Source: Armigeres subalbatus
Taxonomy: Eukaryota; Arthropoda; Insecta; Diptera; Culicidae
Assembly: GCF_024139115.2 (NCBI RefSeq)
Contig: NC_085141.1
Coordinates: forward strand, 246,496,096 to 246,560,095
Direction of reading: 5' to 3'
DNA: 64,000 bases
In this document: positions 1-10,140 of the stretch, one piece after another
Layout of the letters: every line of letters begins with the position of its first letter
Position numbering within the stretch: the first letter of the stretch is position 1
Notes under the pieces: model-generated
What the model saw: only the letters and a program-made list of their open reading frames with translations
What the model was told of the DNA's origin: nothing
The model's database searches: none
Made by a program: the position numbers and the translations under genes

Positions 1-640
1 GACTTGTAGTGTCGAATATGCTCTGGAAGAGCGTCGGAATAAATGATTTACTCATTGGTTTCGGCTTGTGATGTCGAAGACGCTCTGGAAGAGCGTCGGA
101 TTGATAAATTTGCTCATCGGTTTCGACTTGTAGTGTTGAAGACGCTCTGGAAGAGCCTCGAATTAAATGATTTGCACAGCGGTTTCGACCTGTGATGTCG
201 AAGACGCTCTGGAAGAGCGTCGGATTGAATGATTTGCACATCGGTTTCGACTTGTGATGTTGAAGACGCTATGGAAGAGCGTCGGATTGAATGATTGCAC
301 ATCAGTTTCGACTTGTGATGTCAAAGACGCTATGGAAGAGCGTCGGATTGATAGATTTGCTCATCGGTTTCGACTTGAAGTGTAGAAGACGCTCTGGAAG
401 ATTAAATTATTTGCACATCGGTTTCGACTTGTGATGTCGAAGACGCTCTAGAAGAGTGTCGAATTGAATGATTTGTTTATCGGATTCGACTTGTGATGTC
501 GAAGATGCTGTGGGAAGCGTCGGAATGAATGATTTGCTCATCGGTTTGGACTTGTAGTGTCGAAGACGCTCTGGAAAAGCGTCGGATAAAATGATTTGCA
601 CATCGGTTTCGACTTCTGATGTCGAAGACGCTGGATTGAC
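1..640. repeat. 61-62 bp minisatellite array
   Basis: About ten tandem copies of a 61-62 bp unit run in from the left edge. The phrase cggtttcgacttgtgatgtc recurs at about 118, 180, 242, 303, 365, 419, 481, 542 and 604. One unit is short (54 bp). Each unit contains the palindrome gacgctctggaagagcgtc, so single strands could form a series of small hairpins. Units differ by point changes. Open frames inside it are translations of the repeat, not genes. Diverged relatives occur at 4762-4916 and 5146-5400. Confidence 0.9.
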
Positions 641-664
641 AAATGTGTTGTTTCTCAACGGTTT

Positions 665-680
665 TGACGTAGGACTACGT
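665..680. repeat. 16-bp boundary motif, left copy
   Basis: The sequence tgacgtaggactacgt lies just inside the minisatellite. Its exact reverse complement lies at 4681-4696, just before the minisatellite-like sequence resumes. The pair brackets the 665-4696 block and may mark element ends. The motif is itself nearly palindromic, so the match could be less meaningful than its length suggests. Confidence 0.5.
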
Positions 681-1204
681 CTGTGTTTTCTATATTGGGG
701 TACACTTTACGATTGCGAAAATCTGGGACCGTCACGAAAATATGATAGACTTTAAACTTTAATATCTAAGCCGTTTCTCGATGGATTTTCAATTTTTTTG
801 GACCATTCGATCAAGGATGAGTCAACGCTTCTTTGTATTTATTTGAAAATACTGATTTTTAACTATTTATTGTCGATAATTGATAAAAAGTTTAGAAATA
901 GGTAAACTAACCAATCACGTACATGCATTACTAGCACAGACATCAAAAATCAATCACTTGCGGGTTTGGATCTAATCCTCAGTTTGAACAAGATTTTACG
1001 CATAGCAGACGCATCAAAGCGATCTTAGCGGAGAGAACACAGCATCACGGAGACGCTAATAACATTTTCAAAGAAAATCCATCGCATTGGTGGTGGTGCT
1101 CGATGTGTTGCTGCAGATCATTCAACCTCAACGAACCAGAATTTCATATGAAGAAAAGGTTGACCATAAAAATATCACTGTGGCGATCCCGCACCGCCAG
1201 TGCC
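681..1204. other. unassigned AT-rich sequence
   Basis: No gene, tandem repeat or RNA recognised. It lies between the 61-bp array and the first copy of the composite repeat module, and probably belongs to the repeat block bounded by the 16-bp motif. Confidence 0.3.
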
Positions 1205-1225
1205 GATGCTGAAAATTGATTACAA

Positions 1226-1440
1226 ATTGTGGTGTCAGTTAGTTGGAAAGGAACATTGGGAAAAGAAAATTGGTTCTTCTCAGGACCAACATTTTATAAA
1301 AAGAAAAAGTTAATTGCGAAAATGGACTGTTTCGGTGGCAACGGGTTTGGCGTGGTAGCTTGGTTGCTGTTAGCGATCCCATCCATTAAAATTTTCTACA
1401 TCATCTCCCTCCGACGCGCTATCAAATTCGCTATTTACGA
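1226..1440 (+). repeat. composite repeat module, copy 1
   Basis: First of four main copies of a module of about 190 bp containing ttggttcttctcaggaccaa and ggtttggcgtggtagcttgg. The others are at about 2728-2915 (with a partial duplicate at 2620-2727), 3336-3510 and 4066-4250. Copies read partly open in the same frame (FGGIGFGVVAWLL), but the frame is not conserved at the ends, so I treat this as repeat sequence rather than a gene. I do not recognise the family. Confidence 0.7.
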
Positions 1441-1660
1441 TTGAGTTTTGAATTTTGAAGAAAGTTTATTTCGGATCAACTTTCTTTTGTATAAAATCCA
1501 TGAAGACGCCACTTTTGTGAAAACTATCTACCTACAGCAACTACCCATTAGTGAACGTCGCTTGGACAGACAGATGTCAAGAGATAATGTTTGGTAATAT
1601 GAAGAACACTAAATTAATGATTTCGTGTGTGTTACTTCTACGTGAAGTTAAACGATTTAC

Positions 1661-2155
1661 AATGACATGGAAATGCTAATATCATCTTCCAAACTCGGAC
1701 GTACATGTTCATGATAGCATTAGAGGCGAAAGTATAGAATTGATAGTTCCGTTAGGATACGGCAGGCATGAAGAATGTTTTTATAGAAGTCGATTTGAAA
1801 GCGAGCGGAGGGCAATATTTGTGATGGCACATATCACACGACCTTCCTTCTGCCAAGCTCCCGTATGAAGGGGGAGGGAAGAATATCAGTGTGGAAGCAG
1901 CCAGTGGAGATATATCAGCTTCCACACTGATATTCTTCCCTCCCCCTTCATACGGGAGCTTGGCAGAAGGAAGGTCGTGTGATATGTGCCATCACAAATA
2001 TTGCCCTCCGCTCGCTTTCAAATCGACTTCTATAAAAACATTCTTCATGCCTGCCGTATCCTAACGGAACTATCAATTCTATACTTTCGCCTCTAATGCT
2101 ATCATGAACATGTACGTCCGAGTTTGGAAGATGATATTAGCATTTCCATATCATT
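1661..2155. repeat. near-perfect 238-bp-arm palindrome
   Basis: Left arm 1661-1898 and right arm 1918-2155 are reverse complements at 237 of 238 positions by my base-by-base reading. The one mismatch is a g/a near the outer end. The loop is 19 nt (1899-1917). Transcription through it would give an exceptionally stable long hairpin RNA. A 12-bp direct repeat, taatatgaagaa, lies at 1595-1606 and 2155-2166 and may be a target duplication or chance. No coding capacity is evident. Such identity implies recent origin, gene conversion or an assembly fold-back artefact. Confidence 0.95.
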
Positions 2156-2319
2156 AATATGAAGAAACTTCGTCTTGAGTCAAATTTCTGTTGTCATTCC
2201 TCGCAACAATACGCATCTTAGATAAACAACATCTCATAACCAAATTCAGAATCTTTCGAGAAAGTTTCATTGGATTCTTAGAATTCATAATTCTCCGAAC
2301 GGTCCGGTGTCTGTGGAAA

Positions 2320-2530
2320 CCCGATCGAAATGGCTCGCGCGCGCGTGAAAGCTGCTTTCTTATATCTAATGAAGTAATCCCATTAGCCCCGCCCCTTCAT
2401 TAATCGTTATGAGTGCCCATTATATTTACACCATATCAGCTCACAAAGGGGCGGGGCTTACGGGTTTAATTTATTAAATACAAGAAAGCTGCTGTTCGGC
2501 GCGCGCGAGCCATTTTGATCGGAATTGCAC
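2320..2530. mobile_element. GC-rich TIR element, copy 1
   Basis: Imperfect terminal inverted repeats: gatcgaaatggctcgcgcgc on the left pairs with gcgcgcgagccattttgatc on the right. The pairing continues inward through agcagctttctt / aagaaagctgct, and inner cccgcccctt pairs with aaggggcggg. Length is about 200 bp with no coding capacity. This foldback unit was amplified together with its surroundings: copies 2 and 3 sit at 3035-3245 and 3605-3800. Confidence 0.75.
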
Positions 2531-2534
2531 AGAA

Positions 2535-2960
2535 GGCGGTCCGACATTCGATGCAGTGAAGCGGACACAGCAGCACGAAGTGGGTGGCAGTATGGCAATG
2601 CTGCAAATTTACACAAGCGATTGGATGCAGTTAGTGATTGGAATGGGAATTGGGAAAAGAAAATTGGTTCTTCTCAGGACCAACATTTTACAAAAAGGAA
2701 GAGTTAATTGCGAAAATGGACTGTTTCGGTGGCAGTTAGTTATTGGAATGGGAATTGGAAAAAGAAAATTGGTTCTTCTCAGGACCAACATTTTACGAAA
2801 AGGAAGAGTTAATTGCGAAAATGGACTGTTTCGGTGGCATTGGGTTTGGCGTGGTAGCTTGGTTGCTGTTAGTGATCCCATTCATTTAAAATTCGCTACA
2901 TCATCTTCCTCCGACGCGCTATCAAATTCGCTATTTACGATTGATCTCATAACCAAATTC
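2535..2960 (+). repeat. composite repeat module, copies 2a and 2b
   Basis: Contains gatgcagtgaagcggacaca followed by a partial duplicate of the module (2620-2727) and a fuller copy (2728-2915). The internal duplication makes this unit of the larger tandem array about 110 bp longer than the next one. Confidence 0.7.
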
Positions 2961-3034
2961 AGAATCTTGCGAGAAAATTTAATAGGATTCTTAGAATTTG
3001 TCATTCTCCGAACGGTCCGTTGTCTGCGGAATCC

Positions 3035-3245
3035 CGATTGAAATGGCTCGCGCGCGCCGAAAAGCAGCTTTCTTATATCTAATGAAGTAATTTCATTAGC
3101 CCCGCCCCTTCGTTATTCATTATGAGTGCACATTATATTTACACCATATCAGCTCACAAAGGGGCGGGGCTTACGGGTTTAGTTTATTAAATACAAGAAA
3201 GCTGCTGTTCGGCGCGCAAGCCATTTTGATCGAAATTCCACAGAA
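3035..3245. mobile_element. GC-rich TIR element, copy 2
   Basis: Same terminal and inner inverted repeats as the copy at 2320. Together with the flanking module it forms a higher-order tandem: the phrase aaccaaattcagaatctt recurs at about 2240, 2950 and 3530, giving spacings of about 710 and 580 bp. Confidence 0.75.
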
Positions 3246-3335
3246 GGCGGTTCGACATTCGATGCAGCGAAGCGGACACAGCAGCACAAAGTGGGTGGCA
3301 GTGTGGCAATGCTGCAAATTTACACGATTGGATTG

Positions 3336-3510
3336 GATGCAGTTAGTTATTGGAATGGGAATTGGGAAAAGAAAATTGGTTCTTCTCAGGACCAACATTT
3401 TACGAAAAGGAAGAGTTAATTGCGAAAATGGACTGTTTCGGTGGCATTGGGTTTGGCGTGGTAGCTTGGTTGCTGTTAGTGATCCCATTCATTAAAATTC
3501 ACTACATCAT
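3336..3510 (+). repeat. composite repeat module, copy 3
   Basis: Nearly identical to copy 2b over ttggttcttctcaggaccaa through ggtttggcgtggtagcttgg. The near identity indicates recent tandem duplication. Confidence 0.7.
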
Positions 3511-3604
3511 CTCCCTCCGACGCGCTAACCAAATTCAGAATCTTGCGAGAAAATTTCATAGGATTCTTAGAATTTGTCATTCTCTGAACGGTCCGTTGTC
3601 TGCG

Positions 3605-3796
3605 GAATCCCGATCGAAATGGCTCGCGCGCGCCGAAAAGCAGCTTTCTTATATCTAATGAAGTAATTTCATTAGCCCCGCCCCTTCATTATTCGTTATG
3701 AGTGCACATTATATTTACACCATATCAGCTCACAAAGGGGCGGGGCTTACGGGTTTAATTTATTAAATACAAGAAAGCTGCTGTTCGGCACGCGCG
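3605..3796. mobile_element. GC-rich TIR element, copy 3, cut at right end
   Basis: Left TIR and inner palindrome are as in the other copies. The right TIR stops abruptly at about 3797 where reverse transcriptase sequence begins, so a LINE fragment joins exactly inside the terminal repeat. Confidence 0.7.
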
Positions 3797-4078
3797 ACTA
3801 CCTTGGCTTGACCCTCGACAGCAAGCTTATTTTCAGGCAACAGGTTGACAAAACGGTGACAAAGTGTAACGTCTTGTTGAAACTACTGTACCCTTTGATC
3901 AACCGCCGGTCGTCATTGTCCCTGAAAAATAAGATTGCTGTCTACAAGCAAATCATCCTCCCTGTGATCGAATATGGCATGCCGGTCTGGGAGAGCTGCG
4001 CTAAAACCCACCACCTCAAACTTCAACGGGTCCAAAACAAATTCCTGAGGATGATCCGGCAAGCGTTTGGATGCAGTT
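3797..4078 (+). pseudogene. LINE reverse transcriptase C-terminal fragment
   Basis: Reads YLGLTLDSKLIFRQQVDKTV near the start, then LYPLINRRSSLSLKNKIAVY, VIEYGMPVWESC and RVQNKFLRMIRQAF. This is the region downstream of the RT catalytic core in Jockey-clade LINEs, and the Juan-like element at 12.2 kb has the same series of motifs. There is no start codon, catalytic YxDD or 3' end. It begins within a TIR element and ends in the repeat module beginning ggatgcagttagttatt, so it is a sandwiched fragment about 280 bp long. Confidence 0.85.
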
Positions 4079-4290
4079 AGTTATTAGAAAGTCGCATTTG
4101 GAAATGAAAAATGGTTCTTCTCAGGACTAACATTTTATGATAAGAAAGAGGTTATTGCGAAAATGAATTGTTTCGGTGGGATCGGGTTTGGCGTGGTAGC
4201 TTGGTTGCTGTTAGTGATTCCATCCATTCAAATTTACTGCATCATCTCCCTCCGATTCACTATCAAATTTGCTAGTTGCGATTGAGTTTT
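4066..4290 (+). repeat. composite repeat module, copy 4
   Basis: More diverged copy following the RT fragment without a gap. The module resumes at ggatgcagttagttatt, as in copy 3, suggesting the RT fragment joined or was captured at that point. Confidence 0.65.
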
Positions 4291-4761
4291 GCACTTTGAA
4301 GAAAGTTCATATCGGATTGTCGGATCAACCTTTTGAATAAAGGCCTTTTTGGAGGACATCATCCTCAAAAATTGACAAAATAAAGGAGAAATAAGCAGTG
4401 GCGTGAAACCAAACGGAAATATATTTATTTGCAACGTTTGATTTTCGCCCGCGATGTAAGCGTACGTGGCAAAGTAAGGATTGTGATGTCCCCGACTGAA
4501 AGCCAGTCGAGTGGCTTTAGCGGCCGATGAGTCATGTTAATTCCACGGTTAGAGACTCAAAGTCCATCCAACTGGGAACAACTAATCGACTTCTTGATTG
4601 AGTTGGCCTCCGAGCAGTTTGCTCAATGTTAATAAAACGAGACAAATTATTATGGCAAATACCATCATTTTCGAATAGCTACGTAGTCCTACGTCACCTT
4701 TGCGTACAACCCGATTGGGCTGCACCTTTGAGTTTTTACTTTGAAAAAAAGTTGAAGGCAT
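4291..4761. other. unassigned sequence with 16-bp boundary motif
   Basis: No gene recognised. The inverse copy of the 16-bp motif is at 4681-4696. The remainder shows no tandem structure I can see. Confidence 0.4.
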
Positions 4762-5400
4762 AAATGATTTGTTTTCTCATCGGTTTCGCAATGTGATGTG
4801 GAAGCTGCTGTGGTAGAGCACTGGATTGAATGTTTTGACTTGTGACGTCACAGACGCTCTGGAAAAACGCCGAAAAAAAAAGTTATTTGTTTTCTTATTG
4901 GTTTGACTTAAACGAGTTAAGGTCACTCCTGACAGAATCCAAGCTTCAAAGTGCTCGCGTTTTCGGGGGCACACCACTCGATACGGAAGCAACGCTCAAC
5001 TGACATTTTTATTTTTTCACGCATGCTGCGACGCAGCAAAGCTGGATCAACAAAAATGACAGTTGTCCGCCGCCTCCGTATCGAGTGGTGTGCCCCCGAA
5101 AACGCGAGCACTTTGAAACTTGGATTCTGTCAGGAGTGACCTTAAAATGTCGAAAGAATTCTGGAGTAGTGCCGAAGCAAATGATTCGTTTTCTCATCGG
5201 TTTCCACTTGTAATATTGAAGGTGCCAGATTGAATGATTTGTTGTTCTTATCGGTTTCGACTAAACATGATTTTTTTTCGGAATAAATTATTTGTTTTCC
5301 TATCGATTTTCTGCTTGTGTTGGCGAAGGTGCTCTGCAAGAGTATCGGATTGTTGCAGCTTTTGATGGTGAAGGTGGTGTAAAAGAGGGGCGGATTGTTC
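4762..5400. repeat. diverged 61-bp-minisatellite-like sequence, split by a MITE
   Basis: Phrases such as aatgatttgttttctcatcg and tcatcggtttccacttgtaa recur at irregular spacing and match the unit of the array at 1-640. The TTAA MITE at 4921-5141 interrupts it. It looks like an old, decayed segment of the same minisatellite. Confidence 0.6.
4921..5141. mobile_element. TTAA-flanked foldback MITE, copy 1
   Basis: Both ends are reverse complements for about 90 bp, starting ggtcactcctgacagaatcc on the left and ending ggattctgtcaggagtgacc on the right. TTAA lies directly outside both ends (4917-4920 and 5142-5145). TTAA duplication is typical of piggyBac-type insertion, but the ends lack the usual CCC. 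The centre holds the small palindrome gctgcgacgcagc. A second copy is at 29442-29654. Confidence 0.85.
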
Positions 5401-6184
5401 GCGTCAAAGCAACGTTAATGCGGATCAGCAGAACACAACTATTCAAATTTGAATTTCGGAGGTGTTGTGTGAGAGTACCGGACTTATTGGCTTGAGCTTA
5501 AAGGGCATAGTATGTTTGGCGAACCACCGATAATTGTTTTGATTTTCCCATTGGAAGGCCATCAAATTGTATTGGATATAGACTGCCGGATCGAATTCTA
5601 TTGGTTTTGGATTGCAATGCTGAAAATATTTGCAAAAAAATTAGAAGGAATACAGCTGGAGGATCATGAATCTGAAGCAGTTGACATTTTCAGAATGTTA
5701 AAAAAAGGCTGGATTAATTTGCTTAGTAAATATGTATTTGCGTATTTGTATGTGAACTTTGAATTGAAATATCGAACTTGGATTGTTTTTGGTATTGGTT
5801 TTTCAATTGGTAGAACAAAATACATAACCATGCAATGTCAGGCATAAATAAAACTTTCAATTAATTACTGTGGAAATGCTAAAGAACACATAAATAGTAA
5901 ACCGAGAACTAGTTGTAATGCAGAGCCATGGAAGATGAGGAGAATGAAAAAAAACTTGATCATTTTATATGAATGTTTGATTTTATTATTCCAATATAAA
6001 AACGTTCCAATGTTGGTCTGGGAATAAAACTTTGTTCATGGAATAGGAATATTGGATTTGCTTTTCGGGTTCATACATTGGATTTGAGTATCAGATTGGA
6101 AAATCATATTGAAATATTTGAATTCCAATTTGAATTAGGATGATTTTGAATATAGGAATTGAGTACGGATATTGGATACTGGCA
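5401..6184. other. unassigned sequence
   Basis: A 111-codon open frame at 5512-5847 has no recognisable domain and unremarkable composition, so I do not call it a gene. Around 5866-5945 the text actgtggaaatgctaaag followed by a short spacer resembles the tail of the tRNA-derived SINEs seen elsewhere in the window, so a decayed SINE end is possible (low confidence). Confidence 0.35.
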
Positions 6185-6219
6185 CGCGCGATTAGACAGC
6201 ACACCCCGTAATAGCTCGT

Positions 6220-6451
6220 TCGGCAGAACTGGGCCGCACAGATCCCACAGGCATTTGGACACCAGGCGCGAAACTGCAGTGGCCCAGACAGATCCGGTCT
6301 TTGTAGGAAATGTGGTGGATAAGGACACGTTGCTAGGGACTGTACGAAGCAACCGCGATGCCTGCTCTGCAAACCGGAGGATGGAAACGACCACATGACG
6401 GGTGGCTTCCAATGCCCTGCCTACAAGAAGGCGATGGCGGGCCGAGATTAA
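6220..6451 (+). pseudogene. R1-type ORF1 C-terminus, gag-like zinc knuckles
   Basis: In the frame of position 6251 the sequence reads AFGHQARNCSGPDRSGLCRK, then CGG, a stop codon, GHVARDC, and then a third CxxC...H...C set ending in GGFQC. These are three CCHC knuckles; the first has lost its leading cysteines. Such knuckles bind the element RNA in the ribonucleoprotein. ORF1 ends KKAMAGRD with TAA at 6449-6451, sharing bases with the ORF2 start. Confidence 0.8.
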
Positions 6452-8870
6452 TGGAGATCATCCAGTTGAATCTCAACCATTGCGACACCGCACAGCAGCT
6501 GTTGTGGCAGTCGACAACAGAAGCAATGTGCGACGTGGCAATTATTGCTGAGCCGTACCGGATTCCTTCTGACAACGGCAACTGGGTGGCGGATGCTACG
6601 GGGATTGCGGCTATCCAAGTGATGGGCAGATTTCCTATCCAAGAGGTGGTAGACAGCTCAAGCGAGGGTTTCGTAATCGCCAAAATTAACGGGATCTTTG
6701 TGTGTAGCTGTTACGCACCCCCAAGGTGGACTTTGGAGCAGTATAACCGGATGCTGGACTCACTCACGGAGAAGCTGATCGGCCGAAAACCAGTGATCAT
6801 CGGAGGCGATTTCAATGCTTGGGCAGTGGATTGGGGAAGCAGACTGACTAACGCCAGAGGTTACAGTTTGCTGGAGGCGCTGGCTAAGCTGGAAGTAAGA
6901 TTGTGCAACGAAGGTACCGTTAGTACATTCCGCATTCCATCATCGATGTCACGTTCTGCAGTCCGTCGATGGCGAGGAACATGAACTGGAGAGTTTGTGA
7001 AGAATATACCCATAGCGATCACCAGGCGATCCGATATAGTGTTGGAACGCGAACGCCGACGGTACGACGGGAGATAAGGTCTAGTTGGCGAAGATGGAAG
7101 ACGAAGGACTTCGATAAGGATCTTTTTATCGAAGCACTTCGAGTGGACAGCGACGCTACAAACCTTGACGCAGACCAGCTGACGGAAACGCTAGCGAGGG
7201 CTTGCGATGCGACGATGCCGAGGAAATTGGAGCCAACGAATAGCCGACGGCCAAGTTACTGGTGGAACGAAAATCTTGCCAACCTTCGCGCTGCCTGTCT
7301 CAGAGCTAGGAGACACGTTCAGAGGACACGGTCTGAAATGGTCAGAGAGGAGCGAAAGATAGTTTTCCGTGAAGTTAGAGCGGCTTTCAAACGGGCGATC
7401 CAAATCAGCAAGTCTAACTGCTTCAAGGAGTTGTGCCGGGAAGCTGACGCTGTTCCTTGGGGTAACGCTTATCGAGTTGTGACAAAGAAGATCAGGGGTC
7501 CAGCGACGCCAGCCGAAATGTGTCCGGACAAGCTGAAGATCATCGTGGACGGTCTTTTCCCGCAGCATGGTTCTACGACGTGGCCGCGTACGCCGTACGA
7601 AGATGAAGACCGAGTAACCGCTGCAGGTATGCAAGTCACCAATGACGAGCTATTATCAGTGGCGAAAGGTTTGAAGTTGAAAAAAGCTCCGGGTCCGGAT
7701 GGAATTCCAAATGTGGCTCTAAAATCCGCGATTTTGGCGTTCCCGGATCTGTTCAGGATTGTGCTGCAGAAGTGTTTAGTAGACGGTAATTTTCCGGACA
7801 CGTGGAAGATCCAGAAACTGGTGCTGCTGCCGAAACCAGGAAAACCGCCGGTGAATCCAGCATCGTATAGGCCCATATGTCTGCTGGATACACTGGGGAA
7901 GCTTCTGGAAAGGGTTATCCTTAATAGGCTTACACAGTTCACGGAGGGTGAGACTGGCTTATCGGAAAAACAGTTCGGATTCCGCAAGGGCAGATCGACT
8001 GTGGATGCAATCAGGTCAGTCATTGAAGATGCAGAGAGGGCATCCAAGAAGAAGAGGAGCGGCAATCGGTTCTGCGCGGTAGTGACGATTGACGTCAAAA
8101 ACGCGTTCAATAGTGCCAGCTGGGAGGCCATCGCCGCAGCGCTGCATGGAATGCGAATCCCCGACTTCCTGTGTAAGATCCTTAGGAGCTACTTCCTGAA
8201 CCGGATTCTGGTTTACGACACGAACTCCGGGCAGAAGTCGATCAGGGTTACGGCGGGCGTTCCACAATGGTCCATACTAGGCCCGACGTTATGGAATGTG
8301 ATGTACAACGGGGTGCTGATGCTGAAGTTGCCCAAAGGTGGAAAGATTTACGGATTCGCGGATGATGTCGTGCTACCCATCTGTATCACCCTGGAGGAAG
8401 ATATCGAGTGTTATCGGCGAAGAGATACCAGAAACGTAAGGAAGGAGGTGAGAATCCGATCGATGGCGAGATGGCAACAAGAGTGGGACAGTACGGTGTG
8501 GATGAACAGAAAGCATGGTGAAGTGAACTTTCACCTGACGCAGTTTCTGTCAGGTCACGGATGCTTCCGGAAGTACTTACATCGGTTTGGACATACTAAT
8601 TCACCGTTATGTTCAGAGTGTGAGAATGTCGAAGAGACTCCAGAACACGTGGTATTCGATTGCCCAAGGTTTGCGGAAGTACGTAGGGCAGGTATTCCCC
8701 TACGGGCGAACAAAACCACAGAGCGAATGTGTCACGAAGAAGGCACGTGGAATATGGTCAGCAGAGTCACGACGCAAATACTGTCCGAGCTGCAGCGTAG
8801 ATGGAGAAGTGACCAGCGAATAAGCGTAGAACGGGGCCAAAACCTATCGGATATAGACGAATCCAAGTAA
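6451..8870 (+). pseudogene. R1-type ORF2, endonuclease and reverse transcriptase, broken
   Basis: ORF2 starts with the ATG at 6451 that overlaps the ORF1 stop (TAATG at 6449-6453). The endonuclease half shows VAIIAEPYR, CYAPP, GGDFNAW and, after a frameshift near 6935, HSDHQAIRY. The RT half shows KKAPGPDGIPN, LLPKPGKPP, SYRPICLL, QFGFRKGRSTVDAI, TIDVKNAFNS, AGVPQWSILGPTLWN and YGFADDVV. Straight after FADDVV (about 8370) the protein jumps to LEEDIECYRRRDTRN and RKHGEVNFHLTQFLSGHGCF, so the RT thumb region is deleted in frame. The C-terminal zinc motif CSEC...HVVFDCPRF remains. No long-ORF2 function can be expected. Confidence 0.88.
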
Positions 8871-8883
8871 AAATAAGATGAAG

Positions 8884-9209
8884 ACACACGACGGTATTAA
8901 CTTTGACAGATCCTAAAGCACAGCATTTGGATGATCATTCTAAAATGCTTATAATAAATTCTAGACAAAATGTAATTAAAATCGGATTGATGTATGATAC
9001 GGAAAAAGTTCCGAACTTTATGATAGATACATTTTTGGAAAATATTCAAAAAATTGAGATAAGCTTCCAGATATGTAATTCAGAACTTTTTCCGTATCGC
9101 ACATCAATCAGATTTTAAATACATTTTATCTAGAATTTATTATAAGCATTTTAGAATGATCTTCTAAATGCTGTGCTTTAGGATCTGTCAAAGTTAATAC
9201 CGTCGAGTG
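8884..9209. mobile_element. foldback MITE, about 125-130 bp arms
   Basis: Left arm about 8884-9017 pairs with about 9080-9209. Outer ends are acacacgacggtattaactt and aagttaataccgtcgagtgt. The loop is about 62 bp. It lies exactly between the end of the R1 element and a fragment of RTE 5' leader. No coding capacity. Confidence 0.88.
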
Positions 9210-9628
9210 TATTCTATAAACAGCTGTGTGTATCCGCAAGCAGGCTCCACCAAAGCGCACAAGTCCAAGTGCTGGTGTTAGGTGGGAAGCTAAACAGACC
9301 TGACCAATAAGTCACCTATAAAACAACAAATTACGAACGAAATAACAGATAATACGACTCGATATTATCGCCCTGCACTCAAAACTTTCGACAGTGTACA
9401 ACACGCGTCAATGTCGAACGCAGCGGCTTAACATTGGGTTGCTTCAGGATGGTAGACTAGTCCAAGACTACGCGCAGCAGCTGTAAGTGGCACTCCCAAC
9501 GGAAGAACAGCTGGGTGCAGTTTCTTTTGATATTCGATCCGCCATTGGTAGCACCGCAACCGTTGTACTTGGCACGGTGCCCCGGAACAGAGAAACGACT
9601 GATATGACGGCGAATGTGACCAGTTAGT

Positions 9629-9963
9629 GCCCGAGCAGGAGCGACGACCTCGATAACAGAAATTGGTATGATTTAGCCTTGCATAAGAGGTAAAATACCA
9701 AAAAATAATACCAAAAACTTATATGCAGAATACTTGAGACATACCATGCTTAGGTGTTTCAATACCAAACGAATAATAATTGGTTATGCATTTGGTATTG
9801 AAATTCAATTTAATAACTGAGTTTGTTATGGCTTAAGTATTGTGCATATTAGTTTTTGGTATTATTCCTTTGGTATTTTACCTCTTATGCAGGGCTAGTT
9901 CATAACAGAGTATGGTATCAATAACAGAATTAAGTATTATTGAGCCAATTTCTCCTGCTCGGG
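9629..9963. mobile_element. MITE with cccgagcaggag termini, carrying an inner MITE
   Basis: Outer inverted repeats gcccgagcaggag and ctcctgctcgggt interrupt the RTE fossil after gaccagtta. Related termini (cccgag..agca) occur near 12077, 22908 and 29080, suggesting one broad MITE family. A second foldback (9676-9895) is nested inside. Confidence 0.7.
9676..9895. mobile_element. TA-flanked inner foldback MITE
   Basis: Termini gccttgcataagaggtaaaa and ttttacctcttatgcagggc are near reverse complements, flanked by TA on each side (tta before, cta after). It is nested within the larger MITE at 9629-9963. Confidence 0.8.
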
Positions 9964-10140
9964 TGGAGGACAAGAATGCAGCATTGGCGAGATTGCTGCA
10001 ACACCGCACGGCTGCGAACAAAGCACGAAACAAACGAGTATGGAACTGACAAAACTCGATTTTCCGGATGAAAAAGCGCCAGTAGGAAGATCAAGACCGT
10101 GAAGAGACTATCGGGCTAGTAACCCACAGATGTTCTATGA

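Larger units (their letters stand above)
6185..8880 (+). mobile_element. R1-clade LINE, 5'-truncated, internally deleted
   Basis: Contains the C-terminal zinc knuckles of ORF1, an apurinic-like endonuclease, a reverse transcriptase with GFADDVV, and a C-terminal CCHC region. That order is typical of R1-type LINEs. The 5' end is missing within ORF1. The 3' end lies shortly after the ORF2 stop at about 8868, where a foldback MITE begins at 8884. ORF1 has an in-frame stop, ORF2 a frameshift and an internal deletion, so the copy is dead. Confidence 0.88.

Noticed and set aside
5292..5847. Two open frames of 67 and 111 codons
   Set aside because: The first lies in decayed minisatellite and the second has no domain, start context or coding-like pattern.
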